NCBI GenBank assembly: GCA_009776625.1 | Contig: WRNL01000089.1 | Span: forward strand, 1-6,449 | Direction of reading: 5' to 3' | Source of the DNA: Methanomassiliicoccaceae archaeon | Lineage (GTDB): Archaea > Thermoplasmatota > Thermoplasmata > Methanomassiliicoccales > Methanomethylophilaceae | DNA: 6,449 nucleotides | In this document: in pieces, positions 1 to 5,837 of the stretch | Numbering within the stretch: position 1 is the first letter of the stretch | Layout of the letters: each line of letters starts with the position of its first letter | Program-made: the position numbers and the translations under genes | Notes under the pieces: generated by a model | The model's input: only the letters and a program-made list of their open reading frames with translations | Databases searched by the model: none | What the model was told of the DNA's origin: nothing

Positions 1-1166
1 TCGCCGCCGGGAGGGGACACCGCCCCTATGACCGAGATCGACCCGGTCTCGCCGCTCAGCGCCGTCGCGCGGCAGGCGCGCTCGTAGAACTCCGAGAGGC
101 GGCCCGCCAGGTACGCAGGGTACCCCTCCTCGCCGGGCATCTCCTCCAGCCTCGACGATATCTCGCGCATTGCCTCCGCCCACCTGGAGGTGGAGTCCGC
201 CATCAGCGAGACGTCGTACCCCATGTCGCGGAAGTACTCGGCTATGGTTATGCCCGTGTACACGGACGCCTCCCTCGCCGCCACCGGCATGTTGGAGGTG
301 TTCGCGATCAGGACCGTCCTGTTCATCAGGGACTCGCCGGTGGTCGGGTCGACCAGCTCCGGGAACTCCGTCAGGACCTCTGTCATCTCGTTGCCGCGCT
401 CGCCGCACCCTATGTACACCACAATCTCCGCATTGGAGTATTTGGCCAGGGACTGCTGCGTGACAGTCTTCCCGGTGCCGAACGCGCCAGGGATGGCCGC
501 GGCCCCGCCCTTAGCTAGGGGGAACATCGTGTCCAGCACCCTAAGCCCGGTTACCAGCGGTATGTCCGGCTGGAGCTTCTCCTTGACCGGCCTCGACACG
601 CGGACCGGCCATTTCTGCATCAGGCACACGTCCTGCCCGTCGACCGTCGCCACGACGTCCTCGACGGTGTACTTGCCGGCGGACAGGCCGCTTATCTTGC
701 CCTTCTTGAACAAGGGGGGGACCATGATCTTGTGCGTCATCGGCCCTTCCATGACCGTGCCGATCACCTGCCCGGCCTCCACCTCTTCGCCGTTCTTGAC
801 GACGGGCTTGAACTCCCACTTCTTCTCTCTCTCCAGTCCAGGCGCGGAAACACCGCGGAAGATGTAATCCCCCATTTTGCCCCTGAGAACAGGGAGCGGC
901 CTCTGGATCCCGTCATAGACGGACGTCAGAAGCCCCGGACCGAGTTCCGCGACAAGAGGGAGCCCGGTATTGGTGACCGGCTCTCCGGGCTTAACGCCCG
1001 AAGTATCCTCATAAACCTGGATGATGGAGTAGTCGCCTACGATCTTGATGACCTCTCCCATTAGACCCTCGTTCCCTACCTGCACCACATCGTACATCTT
1101 GGGGGTGATCCCGGTCGCAGTCACCACAGGGCCCGCGACCCTGTAGATTACACCTTTCGTACTCAT
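1..1166 (-). CDS. atpA: A-type ATP synthase subunit A (catalytic), 3' end cut off by the window edge
   Basis: This is the catalytic nucleotide-binding subunit of the A1 headpiece, which makes or hydrolyses ATP in the cytoplasm. The reading frame is open from the ATG at 1166 to the left edge: 388 codons of a family usually near 580, so the C-terminal third is missing. Visible parts are the N-terminal beta-barrel (about residues 1-70), the long non-homologous insert typical of A subunits (roughly 110-190), the P-loop GAFGTGKT at 227-234 with catalytic Lys233, GCGERGNEM at 253-261 with the catalytic Glu256 equivalent, and the Walker B stretch SLMADSTSRWAE at 320-331. The start directly follows the atpF stop (TAA then ATG). 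An AGAGG Shine-Dalgarno lies 8 bases upstream (1175-1179), inside the atpF 3' end. The P-loop has Ala where many archaeal A subunits have Pro, and the known intein sites are uninterrupted. The family assignment is very secure. Confidence 0.98.
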   Translation of the reverse strand, partial: MSTKGVIYRVAGPVVTATGITPKMYDVVQVGNEGLMGEVIKIVGDYSIIQVYEDTSGVKPGEPVTNTGLPLVAELGPGLLTSVYDGIQRPLPVLRGKMGDYIFRGVSAPGLEREKKWEFKPVVKNGEEVEAGQVIGTVMEGPMTHKIMVPPLFKKGKISGLSAGKYTVEDVVATVDGQDVCLMQKWPVRVSRPVKEKLQPDIPLVTGLRVLDTMFPLAKGGAAAIPGAFGTGKTVTQQSLAKYSNAEIVVYIGCGERGNEMTEVLTEFPELVDPTTGESLMNRTVLIANTSNMPVAAREASVYTGITIAEYFRDMGYDVSLMADSTSRWAEAMREISSRLEEMPGEEGYPAYLAGRLSEFYERACRATALSGETGSISVIGAVSPPGG

Positions 1167-1472
1167 TTACTCATCCTCTGTTTTGTATAAATCAACGCCA
1201 ATTGCTCTTTTGACCTTCTCGCGAAGGTCGCTTTCGTCTCCGCCCACCGGCACGACCACGGGGCGTATCGAGTCAAGGACCCTCGTCCTGACGTTGTGCG
1301 GCAGGAACCTGAGGTCCCCCGCGTCCACCGCCAGGATGCCTATGCCGGCGTCCGACATGGCCGTCCCTATCACGCTCTGGTAGTTGCTCTCGTCCGCCAC
1401 GAACACGCGCCTCAGCCCAGCAAGCCTGAACCCAAGCACGAACTCCTCGCTGCCCACTACTGCTATCTCCAT
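1167..1472 (-). CDS. atpF: A-type ATP synthase subunit F (central stalk)
   Basis: This small soluble subunit of the central rotor stalk contacts subunits D and B and is thought to modulate ATP hydrolysis. The protein is 101 residues, a normal length for the family. It has the diagnostic N-terminal strand and loop MEIAVVGSEEFVLGFRLAG (Gly7, Ser8, Glu9), a Rossmann-like alternation of strands and helices (GIGILAVD at 43-50, RPVVVPVG at 70-77), and a charged C-terminal helix from about 79 (DESDLREKVKRAIGVDL). In this family the C-terminal helix reaches the A3B3 hexamer; that role is family knowledge. The start ATG shares one base with the atpC stop (TGATG), and a strong GGTGATC site precedes it, so translation is probably coupled to atpC. 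The stop TAA is immediately followed by the atpA start. Confidence 0.96.
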   Translation of the reverse strand: MEIAVVGSEEFVLGFRLAGLRRVFVADESNYQSVIGTAMSDAGIGILAVDAGDLRFLPHNVRTRVLDSIRPVVVPVGGDESDLREKVKRAIGVDLYKTEDE

Positions 1473-2521
1473 CAGATCACCAACAGCCCTTTGATTGTCT
1501 CCCTGCTCAGCCCGCTCTCCGTGCCCCGGGCTATTATCCTGATGTTCCTGACCTCGTTCTCCTTGTTGATCATGTAATCGATCACGGGGGTCACCGACAA
1601 GGGGTACAGGTGAGAGAACTTCTTCGCCTTCTGCCTCTCGTACATCTTGAGGCTGTGCACCGCCCCCCTGACGTCGTTGGCCTCCAGCGGGGCCCTAACC
1701 TCCTCGCCGAACTCGAGCTGGGATAGCTCGGACATCATCGAGTCGATGGTCTCGGCGTTGGCCAGGAGCGCCAGCAGCCTCTCGTCTATCCTCCTGCCCC
1801 TGGGGATGGTGTACTTCATGACCTGCTCGCCGTGGATCCCCTCGGCCTTGAGCTTCAGGATGGTCTCGAAGTTCTTTATGTCCACCTGCTCCCTTATGTA
1901 GGTCAGGAATATGTACGACGGCCTCGACAGCGGGTCGATGCTCTTTATCAGCCTCTCGTAGTGCACCTTGTCCAAGAAGTCCTCGATCTCCCCCAGGTTG
2001 CCGCCCGCCTTGTAGGCGGACATGACCTCGGGCGGGACGACGACGTGCGCCATCTTCCCGAAGTTGGCGACGATGTCGTCGACGTTGTCGATCGAGATCA
2101 GCTTCTCCAGCGACTCTGCGCCGACGCGGCCAGCGGGGACGAGGTCCTCGCGTATGCCATCGGCGTCCAGGCCGTAGGACTTCCCGCGGAGTATGACCTT
2201 GAGGTTCCACACGTCCCATTTGTCGAGGTATGCGGACACCATGCTGTACAGCTCGCCCGTGGACGTGGACAGGATGCTCCTGAACACTTTAGCCATGTTC
2301 AGGTGCGTCGCATGCTCCAGGAGGTCCAGCCCCGACAGCCTTCCGGCCAGGTCCGTCATCTCCTTGCTGTACCCGGTCTCGCTGATGTAGCGGGATATCT
2401 CCGGCACGGTCATCATCAGCATCTTGTCGTAGTCCTCCTCCTTCATCAGGAGGGACTTCTTGGCTTTCACTCTGGCCGAGGTGTACGCGTAGTTGCCTTT
2501 GCTCCTGTTGCGCCCGAACAT
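1472..2521 (-). CDS. atpC: A-type ATP synthase subunit C (rotor-to-c-ring coupler)
   Basis: This subunit, the homologue of V-ATPase subunit d, sits as a funnel on the c-ring and passes rotation to the central stalk. From the ATG at 2521 it is 349 residues, the usual length. The N-terminus has the family pattern YAYTSARVKAKKSLLMKEE. Three similar segments recur about 110 residues apart: WDVWNLKVILRGKSYGL near 102-118, VDIKNFETILKLKAEGI near 213-229, and NEVRNIRIIARGTESGL near 321-337. They match the three-lobed, pseudo-threefold fold known for this family. An in-frame GTG at 2530 would add Met-Arg-Arg and overlap the atpE stop (GTGA). I prefer the ATG because GGTGAG sits just upstream of it while the GTG has no good site. 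The gene is coupled to atpF by a one-base overlap. The family call is secure; the start is less so. Confidence 0.94.
   Translation of the reverse strand: MFGRNRSKGNYAYTSARVKAKKSLLMKEEDYDKMLMMTVPEISRYISETGYSKEMTDLAGRLSGLDLLEHATHLNMAKVFRSILSTSTGELYSMVSAYLDKWDVWNLKVILRGKSYGLDADGIREDLVPAGRVGAESLEKLISIDNVDDIVANFGKMAHVVVPPEVMSAYKAGGNLGEIEDFLDKVHYERLIKSIDPLSRPSYIFLTYIREQVDIKNFETILKLKAEGIHGEQVMKYTIPRGRRIDERLLALLANAETIDSMMSELSQLEFGEEVRAPLEANDVRGAVHSLKMYERQKAKKFSHLYPLSVTPVIDYMINKENEVRNIRIIARGTESGLSRETIKGLLVI
1475..1481 (-). promoter_or_regulatory. Shine-Dalgarno site of atpF (GGTGATC)
   Basis: The minus strand reads GGTGATCTGATG. The seven bases GGTGATC match the archaeal anti-Shine-Dalgarno GATCACC at the 3' end of 16S rRNA, two bases before the ATG. 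The site lies inside the last codons of atpC and fixes the atpF start. The short spacing is normal when pairing uses the GGTGATC end of the consensus rather than the GAGG end. Confidence 0.8.
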
Positions 2522-2525
2522 TCGT

Positions 2526-2531
2526 CTCACC
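2526..2531 (-). promoter_or_regulatory. Shine-Dalgarno site that decides the atpC start (GGTGAG)
   Basis: The minus strand reads GGGTGAGACGAATG across the atpE stop codon. GGTGA pairs with the archaeal anti-Shine-Dalgarno five bases before the ATG at 2521, a geometry close to that of atpF in the same operon. It overlaps the competing GTG start at 2530, which has no comparable site upstream. That favours the ATG, but direct N-terminal data would be needed to settle it. Confidence 0.6.
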
Positions 2532-3084
2532 CGAACAGGATGTCGGACAAAGCCTTTATCTCACTGTCCCAGATCGTCTGTAGGATCGTCTCGTACTGCA
2601 TGTCCACCTCTACGGTGTCGTCCTCGCTCTGGAGGATCATGCCCGCGCGTATCCTCGGGTCGGTGGTGACCGACTTGACGCCGAGGTCCTTTGCCGTGAA
2701 GTCGTCCTTGGGGGACATCACCGCCCTGGGCTTGTCGATGACGGTCTTCGCCGAGTCCACCATCTTCCTGTACTGCTCCAGCTTGACGTCCCTCGGGGCG
2801 GACTCCAGTTCGGCGAGCATCGCTTCGAACGCCTTCGCAAGGATCTCCTTCTTCTTGGAAAGGACTATCTTCTTGCTCTCCAGCTCCGCGCTCGAGAGCT
2901 CCTGGCGCTTCAGGCGCTCGATCTCCTCCTTGAGCCTCTTCTCCTCTTTCTCTCTCATGCCGGATATCGCGGCCTCCGCCTCGGCCAGGATGGCCTTCAC
3001 CTCCGCCCGGGCCTGCGAGTCTATCTCGCCCGCCCGCTGGTCGGCCGATGCCGTGATCTCCTTCATGACGTTGTCTAATGCCAT
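2527..3084 (-). CDS. atpE: A-type ATP synthase subunit E (peripheral stalk)
   Basis: This is the peripheral-stalk subunit that pairs with AhaH to hold the A3B3 head against the torque of rotation. The protein is 185 residues, typical for the family. Residues about 5-85 are a highly charged, Ala/Glu/Lys-rich helix with no prolines, as expected for the long coiled coil. Residues about 95-185 form the globular domain that caps the head, including the conserved-type stretch RAGMILQSEDDTVEVDMQYE (146-165), the local form of the family's glycine-valine-acidic hairpin. There is no signal peptide or membrane segment. The ATG at 3084 has a GAGG site seven bases upstream (3092-3095), within the 17-base gap after atpK. 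Its stop overlaps the alternative GTG start of atpC. This gene differs from bacterial atpE, which encodes the c subunit. Confidence 0.95.
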   Translation of the reverse strand: MALDNVMKEITASADQRAGEIDSQARAEVKAILAEAEAAISGMREKEEKRLKEEIERLKRQELSSAELESKKIVLSKKKEILAKAFEAMLAELESAPRDVKLEQYRKMVDSAKTVIDKPRAVMSPKDDFTAKDLGVKSVTTDPRIRAGMILQSEDDTVEVDMQYETILQTIWDSEIKALSDILFG

Positions 3085-3101
3085 GTCCAGGCCTCAGATC
3101 C

Positions 3102-3335
3102 TTACATGACGAAGAGCGCGATGATGGCTATGACAAGACCGAAGATGACTATGGTCTCGGGTATGATCACGAAGATCATCGCCCTGCCGAACATGCCCTT
3201 GTCCTCGGTTATGGCCCCTATTGCCGCCGCAGCCGCGTCTTTCTCTCCCATTCCTGATCCGATACCGGTGAGTCCGACAGCGAGACCTGCCCCAATAGCG
3301 GTGAGCCCGCTTCCTACATCTCCTTCCAATACCAT
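3102..3335 (-). CDS. atpK: A-type ATP synthase subunit K (membrane c-ring proteolipid)
   Basis: This is the c-ring proteolipid that carries ions across the membrane against the a subunit AtpI. It is a single hairpin of 77 residues: TM1 about 8-40 (Gly/Ala-rich, GAGLAVGLTGIGSGMG), a polar loop about 43-50 (TEDKGMFG), and TM2 about 51-77. The ion-carrying carboxylate is Glu60 in IIPETIVIFG. From memory, sodium-type archaeal c subunits read GQG in TM1 and PETQ in TM2. Here those glutamines are Glu31 (GEKD) and Ile62 (PETI), so the site may hold two carboxylates, with Lys32 and Asp33 next to the first. Whether it carries protons or sodium cannot be decided from sequence alone. The ATG at 3335 has AGAGGT six bases upstream and lies two bases after the atpI stop, in an AT-rich stretch. 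The single hairpin contrasts with the duplicated or larger c subunits of some methanogens. Confidence 0.96.
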   Translation of the reverse strand: MVLEGDVGSGLTAIGAGLAVGLTGIGSGMGEKDAAAAAIGAITEDKGMFGRAMIFVIIPETIVIFGLVIAIIALFVM

Positions 3336-3385
3336 TTTTATACCTCTTTGCTTGTTTCCGCTTTTGTTAAGAAAGTTCTAAAGCG
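3336..3385 (-). promoter_or_regulatory. AT-rich translation initiation region of atpK, with AGAGGT ribosome site
   Basis: About two thirds of these 50 bases are A or T (33 by my count), against clearly GC-rich sequence on either side. The region covers the last codons of atpI, the Shine-Dalgarno AGAGGT (3342-3347) and a six-base ATAAAA spacer before the ATG. The c subunit is needed in many copies per complex, so a poorly structured initiation region could raise its output. In E. coli an AU-rich leader enhances the c-subunit gene in this way. The ribosome site is seen directly; the enhancer role is inference. Confidence 0.55.
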
Positions 3386-5416
3386 TTTGATCCTCAACGG
3401 CTCGTACTCCTTGCCGCCGCCCTCGTAGAACTTCGTCATGAGCTCCACGAACTGCAGCCTCAAGGCGTGCAGCCCCGCCGACAGTATCCCCAGCGTCCAC
3501 ACCACGAAGTGCAGGAAGCCCAGGAACACCAGGCAGGGTATGACAATGTACATGCTCGGCCAAACCACGCCGGTCGCTGCGTCCATGCCCAAAAACATGG
3601 TCAGCACGATATAGTTGAAGGCCATGGCCATGCCGGCCTTGGACATCCCGATCGCCGCCAGACGGGCGTAGGACAGTATCATCCCCAGGACGCCGGGCAG
3701 TTCCAGCCCGGCCTTGGCGCCCTCCGACTTGATGTTCACCGCCAGCCCGGAGACCATCAGCACGCCGCCCAGGATGGCCAGGCACAGGTTCAGCCCCTCC
3801 ATCGGGACGTCGCTGAACAGGGACTGGGTCACCGCATATGCGAGCACCACCACGCCGACGAACTGGATTATCCACCCTCCCTTCTCAAGGAAGGCGTGCT
3901 TGCCGTTGTGCTGCCTCCTTACGTTAAGGTAGCCGCAGATGTACCCGATCATGATGTGGACTATCCCCACGTAGATGGTCAGCTTCAGCAACATGCCCAC
4001 CTGGTCTCCCAGCTTGGACACGCCGTGGCCGTTCACCATTATCCCGCTGAACCAGTCGGGCATGGTCACGCCGAGCAGGCCCTCCCACGTCATCCCGACG
4101 GGCGGGTCCCACACCACGCCGTGCTCGCCTATGAAGTGCATCCCGAGCGCCTCCCCGAAGAAGAAGAACCCGAACAGGAAGGACCATATCCCGCCGAAGA
4201 ACAGCACCATGGCGATCGCGCGCCAGTCCTTGTGGCGCGTGACCTTGAGGCCGTACGCGCCGATTATTATGAAGGGTATCGCGTAGCCGCAGTCCCCGAT
4301 CATGAATCCGAAGAACAGCGGCAAGAAGAACATTATCAGGATCGACGGGTCGATCTCCTGGTACTTCGGCGTCGAGACCAGGCTCGTCGCGTACTCGAAC
4401 TCCTTCGCTATCTTCCCGTTGTTGCCCTTGGTGGGCGCGACCTTGAACCTCTCCTCGGCCTCGTCCTCCTCGTGGAGGTTCCTGCCGCGGGTCTCTGCGA
4501 ACTCGATGTAGACGCTGTTCCCCAGCATCGATTCCAGTTCGGCGGACACCTCCTGCAGCCTCTTCGTGGGCACCCATGCGTCCATTATGTACGTGTACTC
4601 GCCGGCGGCGACCCTGAGGGGGACCTCCCCCTTCTCGATCTCGATGGCGAGCTCCTCGTCCGACGCCCTCAGGAAGGCCTTGTGCTTCATGTGGAGCGCC
4701 TCGACTTCCTTCTGTGCGGAGTCCAGCTTGTCCACGAGGACCGCCAGAGACGCCTTGGCCACGACGAGCGCATCCGGCGCGGCCCCCTTGCCATCCGGCG
4801 CGGGGATCTCCGCGAACCCGTGGTCGGAGAGTATGGACGAGGCCTTTCCCTCGTCCTCCGCCCTCACGAACACCGCCGCGACCCCTCCCTCCTTCTTCTT
4901 GAAGGAGACGAAGGTCTCGGCGTCCTGCAGCGCTTTGAGCGCCTCCGTGGGGTCCTCCTTCACGGTCCCCACGATCACCGCCAGGCTCCTGTACCCGGAG
5001 TAGAGGTCGACGTCTATGGGGAACGCGGCGAGAAGTTCTAAACTCTTTATCTTGGTGTTTAACTCAGCGATCCTCTGATTGAGATCATTCCTGACATCGA
5101 GGGCCTTCAGGACCTCGGCCTCGACGTCCTCGACGCCGCCGGACGAAATCTGGCCCCTTATGTCCACGACGGGGACGCGGGCGGTCTCGGTGTTGTCTCC
5201 AATGCCGAGCTCCTTCTCCATCGACCTCACCCTGAGGAGCCTCTCGGACGCCTTGGCGTTCGTGGGCAACGGGGTCCCGATGGGCATGTCGTCCACGCCG
5301 CTGGTATGATCTATAACGTGTAGCGCCCTGACGCTGTAGAAAGCCTCTATGGCCTCCTCCATGCGGGACTTGACGCCCACCACCACGATCCGGCTCATCG
5401 ACTCAGGAAGCGACAT
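3338..5416 (-). CDS. atpI: A-type ATP synthase subunit I (membrane stator, V-type a subunit homologue)
   Basis: This is the membrane stator that supplies the two ion half-channels against the c-ring and anchors the peripheral stalks. The protein has 692 residues, within the normal range. Residues 1-355 form the cytoplasmic arm, with a predicted helical stretch near 95-130 and another near 215-255. Eight membrane segments follow at roughly 357-380, 380-396, 399-424, 472-496, 514-535, 541-562, 574-608 and 618-650. Hallmarks are PLFFGFMIGDCGYA (366-379), LSYARLAAIG (581-590) with Arg585 as the essential channel arginine, and SAGLHALRLQFVEL (646-659) with the terminal FYEGGGKEYEPL (663-674). The ATG at 5416 lies 14 bases inside ahaH and has GAGAGG seven bases upstream (5424-5429). 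A second ATG six codons downstream (MSRIVVVG) lacks a comparable site. It is probably translationally coupled to ahaH upstream and atpK downstream. Confidence 0.97.
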   Translation of the reverse strand: MSLPESMSRIVVVGVKSRMEEAIEAFYSVRALHVIDHTSGVDDMPIGTPLPTNAKASERLLRVRSMEKELGIGDNTETARVPVVDIRGQISSGGVEDVEAEVLKALDVRNDLNQRIAELNTKIKSLELLAAFPIDVDLYSGYRSLAVIVGTVKEDPTEALKALQDAETFVSFKKKEGGVAAVFVRAEDEGKASSILSDHGFAEIPAPDGKGAAPDALVVAKASLAVLVDKLDSAQKEVEALHMKHKAFLRASDEELAIEIEKGEVPLRVAAGEYTYIMDAWVPTKRLQEVSAELESMLGNSVYIEFAETRGRNLHEEDEAEERFKVAPTKGNNGKIAKEFEYATSLVSTPKYQEIDPSILIMFFLPLFFGFMIGDCGYAIPFIIIGAYGLKVTRHKDWRAIAMVLFFGGIWSFLFGFFFFGEALGMHFIGEHGVVWDPPVGMTWEGLLGVTMPDWFSGIMVNGHGVSKLGDQVGMLLKLTIYVGIVHIMIGYICGYLNVRRQHNGKHAFLEKGGWIIQFVGVVVLAYAVTQSLFSDVPMEGLNLCLAILGGVLMVSGLAVNIKSEGAKAGLELPGVLGMILSYARLAAIGMSKAGMAMAFNYIVLTMFLGMDAATGVVWPSMYIVIPCLVFLGFLHFVVWTLGILSAGLHALRLQFVELMTKFYEGGGKEYEPLRIKRFRTFLTKAETSKEV

Positions 5417-5735
5417 TTATGGTCCTCTCGAATTTTTCGACCAGAAACTTGTTCACTTCCTTGATCTTCTTGGCAGACGACTTCTCGATGGACTTGGCCT
5501 CCTTCTCGCCTGCGGCGAGGAGCTCCTCCCTCTTCCCATCGAGCGCCCTCTGCTCGTCCGCGACTGCGGACTCGTGGCTGCTGCGCAAATCTGCCTCAGC
5601 GTCTTGGATCTTCTTCACAGAATCCCTGCGGGCCTCCGCGACGGCTGTCTTTTTGTCTGCCTCGGCCTTCTCGACCTTGGCATCCGCCTCCGCTTCCGCC
5701 TTCTTTATTTCCGAAAGTATGTCAGTTCGGCTCAA
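5403..5735 (-). CDS. ahaH: A-type ATP synthase subunit H (peripheral stalk coiled coil)
   Basis: This is the small peripheral-stalk protein that winds with AtpE into the coiled coil joining the A3B3 head to AtpI. It has 110 residues, normal for AhaH. Residues about 5-100 are almost all Ala, Glu, Lys, Asp and Arg (for example EIKKAEAEADAKVEKAEADK at 9-28), with no proline, indicating one continuous helix. The start is a TTG at 5735, chosen because GGGGAG stands six bases upstream and no ATG or GTG in frame fits; the upstream ATG at 5754 is out of frame and stops after five codons. It is the first gene of the operon, and its last 14 bases overlap atpI. Sequence identity in this family is low, so the call rests on composition, length and position before atpI, which together are strong. 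Confidence 0.92.
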   Translation of the reverse strand: MSRTDILSEIKKAEAEADAKVEKAEADKKTAVAEARRDSVKKIQDAEADLRSSHESAVADEQRALDGKREELLAAGEKEAKSIEKSSAKKIKEVNKFLVEKFERTINVAS

Positions 5736-5736
5736 C

Positions 5737-5754
5737 TTACACTCCCCGACTCAT
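5737..5754 (-). other. Five-codon mini-ORF (Met-Ser-Arg-Gly-Val-stop) before ahaH
   Basis: An ATG at 5754 opens ATG AGT CGG GGA GTG TAA, ending one base before the TTG start of ahaH. The ahaH ribosome site lies inside it. If the transcript starts near 5758, as the TATA-like box suggests, this ATG would be only a few bases from the 5' end and could be read as a leaderless start. It could equally be chance, since short ORFs are common. No function is assigned. Confidence 0.25.
5742..5747 (-). promoter_or_regulatory. Shine-Dalgarno site of ahaH (GGGGAG before a TTG start)
   Basis: GGGGAG is followed by TGTAAG and then TTG. The purine run at normal spacing is the main reason to accept the rare TTG as the ahaH start. 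The site also lies inside the five-codon mini-ORF at 5737-5754. Confidence 0.7.
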
Positions 5755-5781
5755 TTGTCGAGCATTGGTAACGAGTGGTTG

Positions 5782-5789
5782 TACTTAAG
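5782..5789 (-). promoter_or_regulatory. Candidate TATA-like box of the ATP synthase operon (CTTAAGTA)
   Basis: In the 78-base gap between the deaminase stop and ahaH, the minus strand reads ACAATTACGCTTAAGTACAA. CTTAAGTA is the most AT-rich, TATA-like segment. Transcription would begin about 26 bases downstream, near 5758, giving a leader of roughly 22 bases with room for the GGGGAG ribosome site. The match to the archaeal TATA consensus is modest. Read-through from the deaminase gene, which runs in the same direction, is also possible. Confidence 0.4.
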
Positions 5790-5800
5790 CGTAATTGTCC

Positions 5801-5837
5801 GATGGGGGCGGCCTCACACCCCCTGGGGGCCCCCATC
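5801..5837 (-). terminator. GC-rich hairpin over the deaminase stop codon, possible terminator or processing site
   Basis: GATGGGGGC at 5801-5809 is the exact inverse complement of GCCCCCATC at 5829-5837, giving a 9-bp stem around a 19-base loop. The loop contains the deaminase stop codon (5814-5816). An overlapping GGGGGCCCCC palindrome (5825-5834) offers an alternative fold. The transcript after the hairpin lacks the U-run of a typical intrinsic terminator, so termination is uncertain. RNA processing or protection of the 3' end are alternatives. The inverted repeat itself is seen directly. Confidence 0.4.

Noticed and set aside
190..867. Plus-strand open frame of 225 codons opposite atpA
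   Set aside because: It lies opposite the P-loop and catalytic region of atpA and has no family features of its own. The long opening reflects codon bias on the other strand.
1..1166. Intein or frameshift in atpA
   Set aside because: I translated the whole minus-strand frame from 1166 to the edge. It is uninterrupted, and the P-loop, GCGERGNEM and Walker B motifs are continuous, with no insert or break.
1832..3109. Plus-strand open frame of 425 codons opposite atpC and atpE
   Set aside because: It is antisense to two secure ATP synthase genes and spans their junction. Its composition changes where the opposite gene changes, which marks it as a shadow frame.
3467..5041. Plus-strand open frame of 524 codons opposite atpI
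   Set aside because: It is antisense to the well-supported atpI. Its product is rich in His, Arg, Gln, Leu and Val in the way expected of a mirror frame in GC-rich coding DNA, it has no recognisable domain, and no ribosome site supports it.
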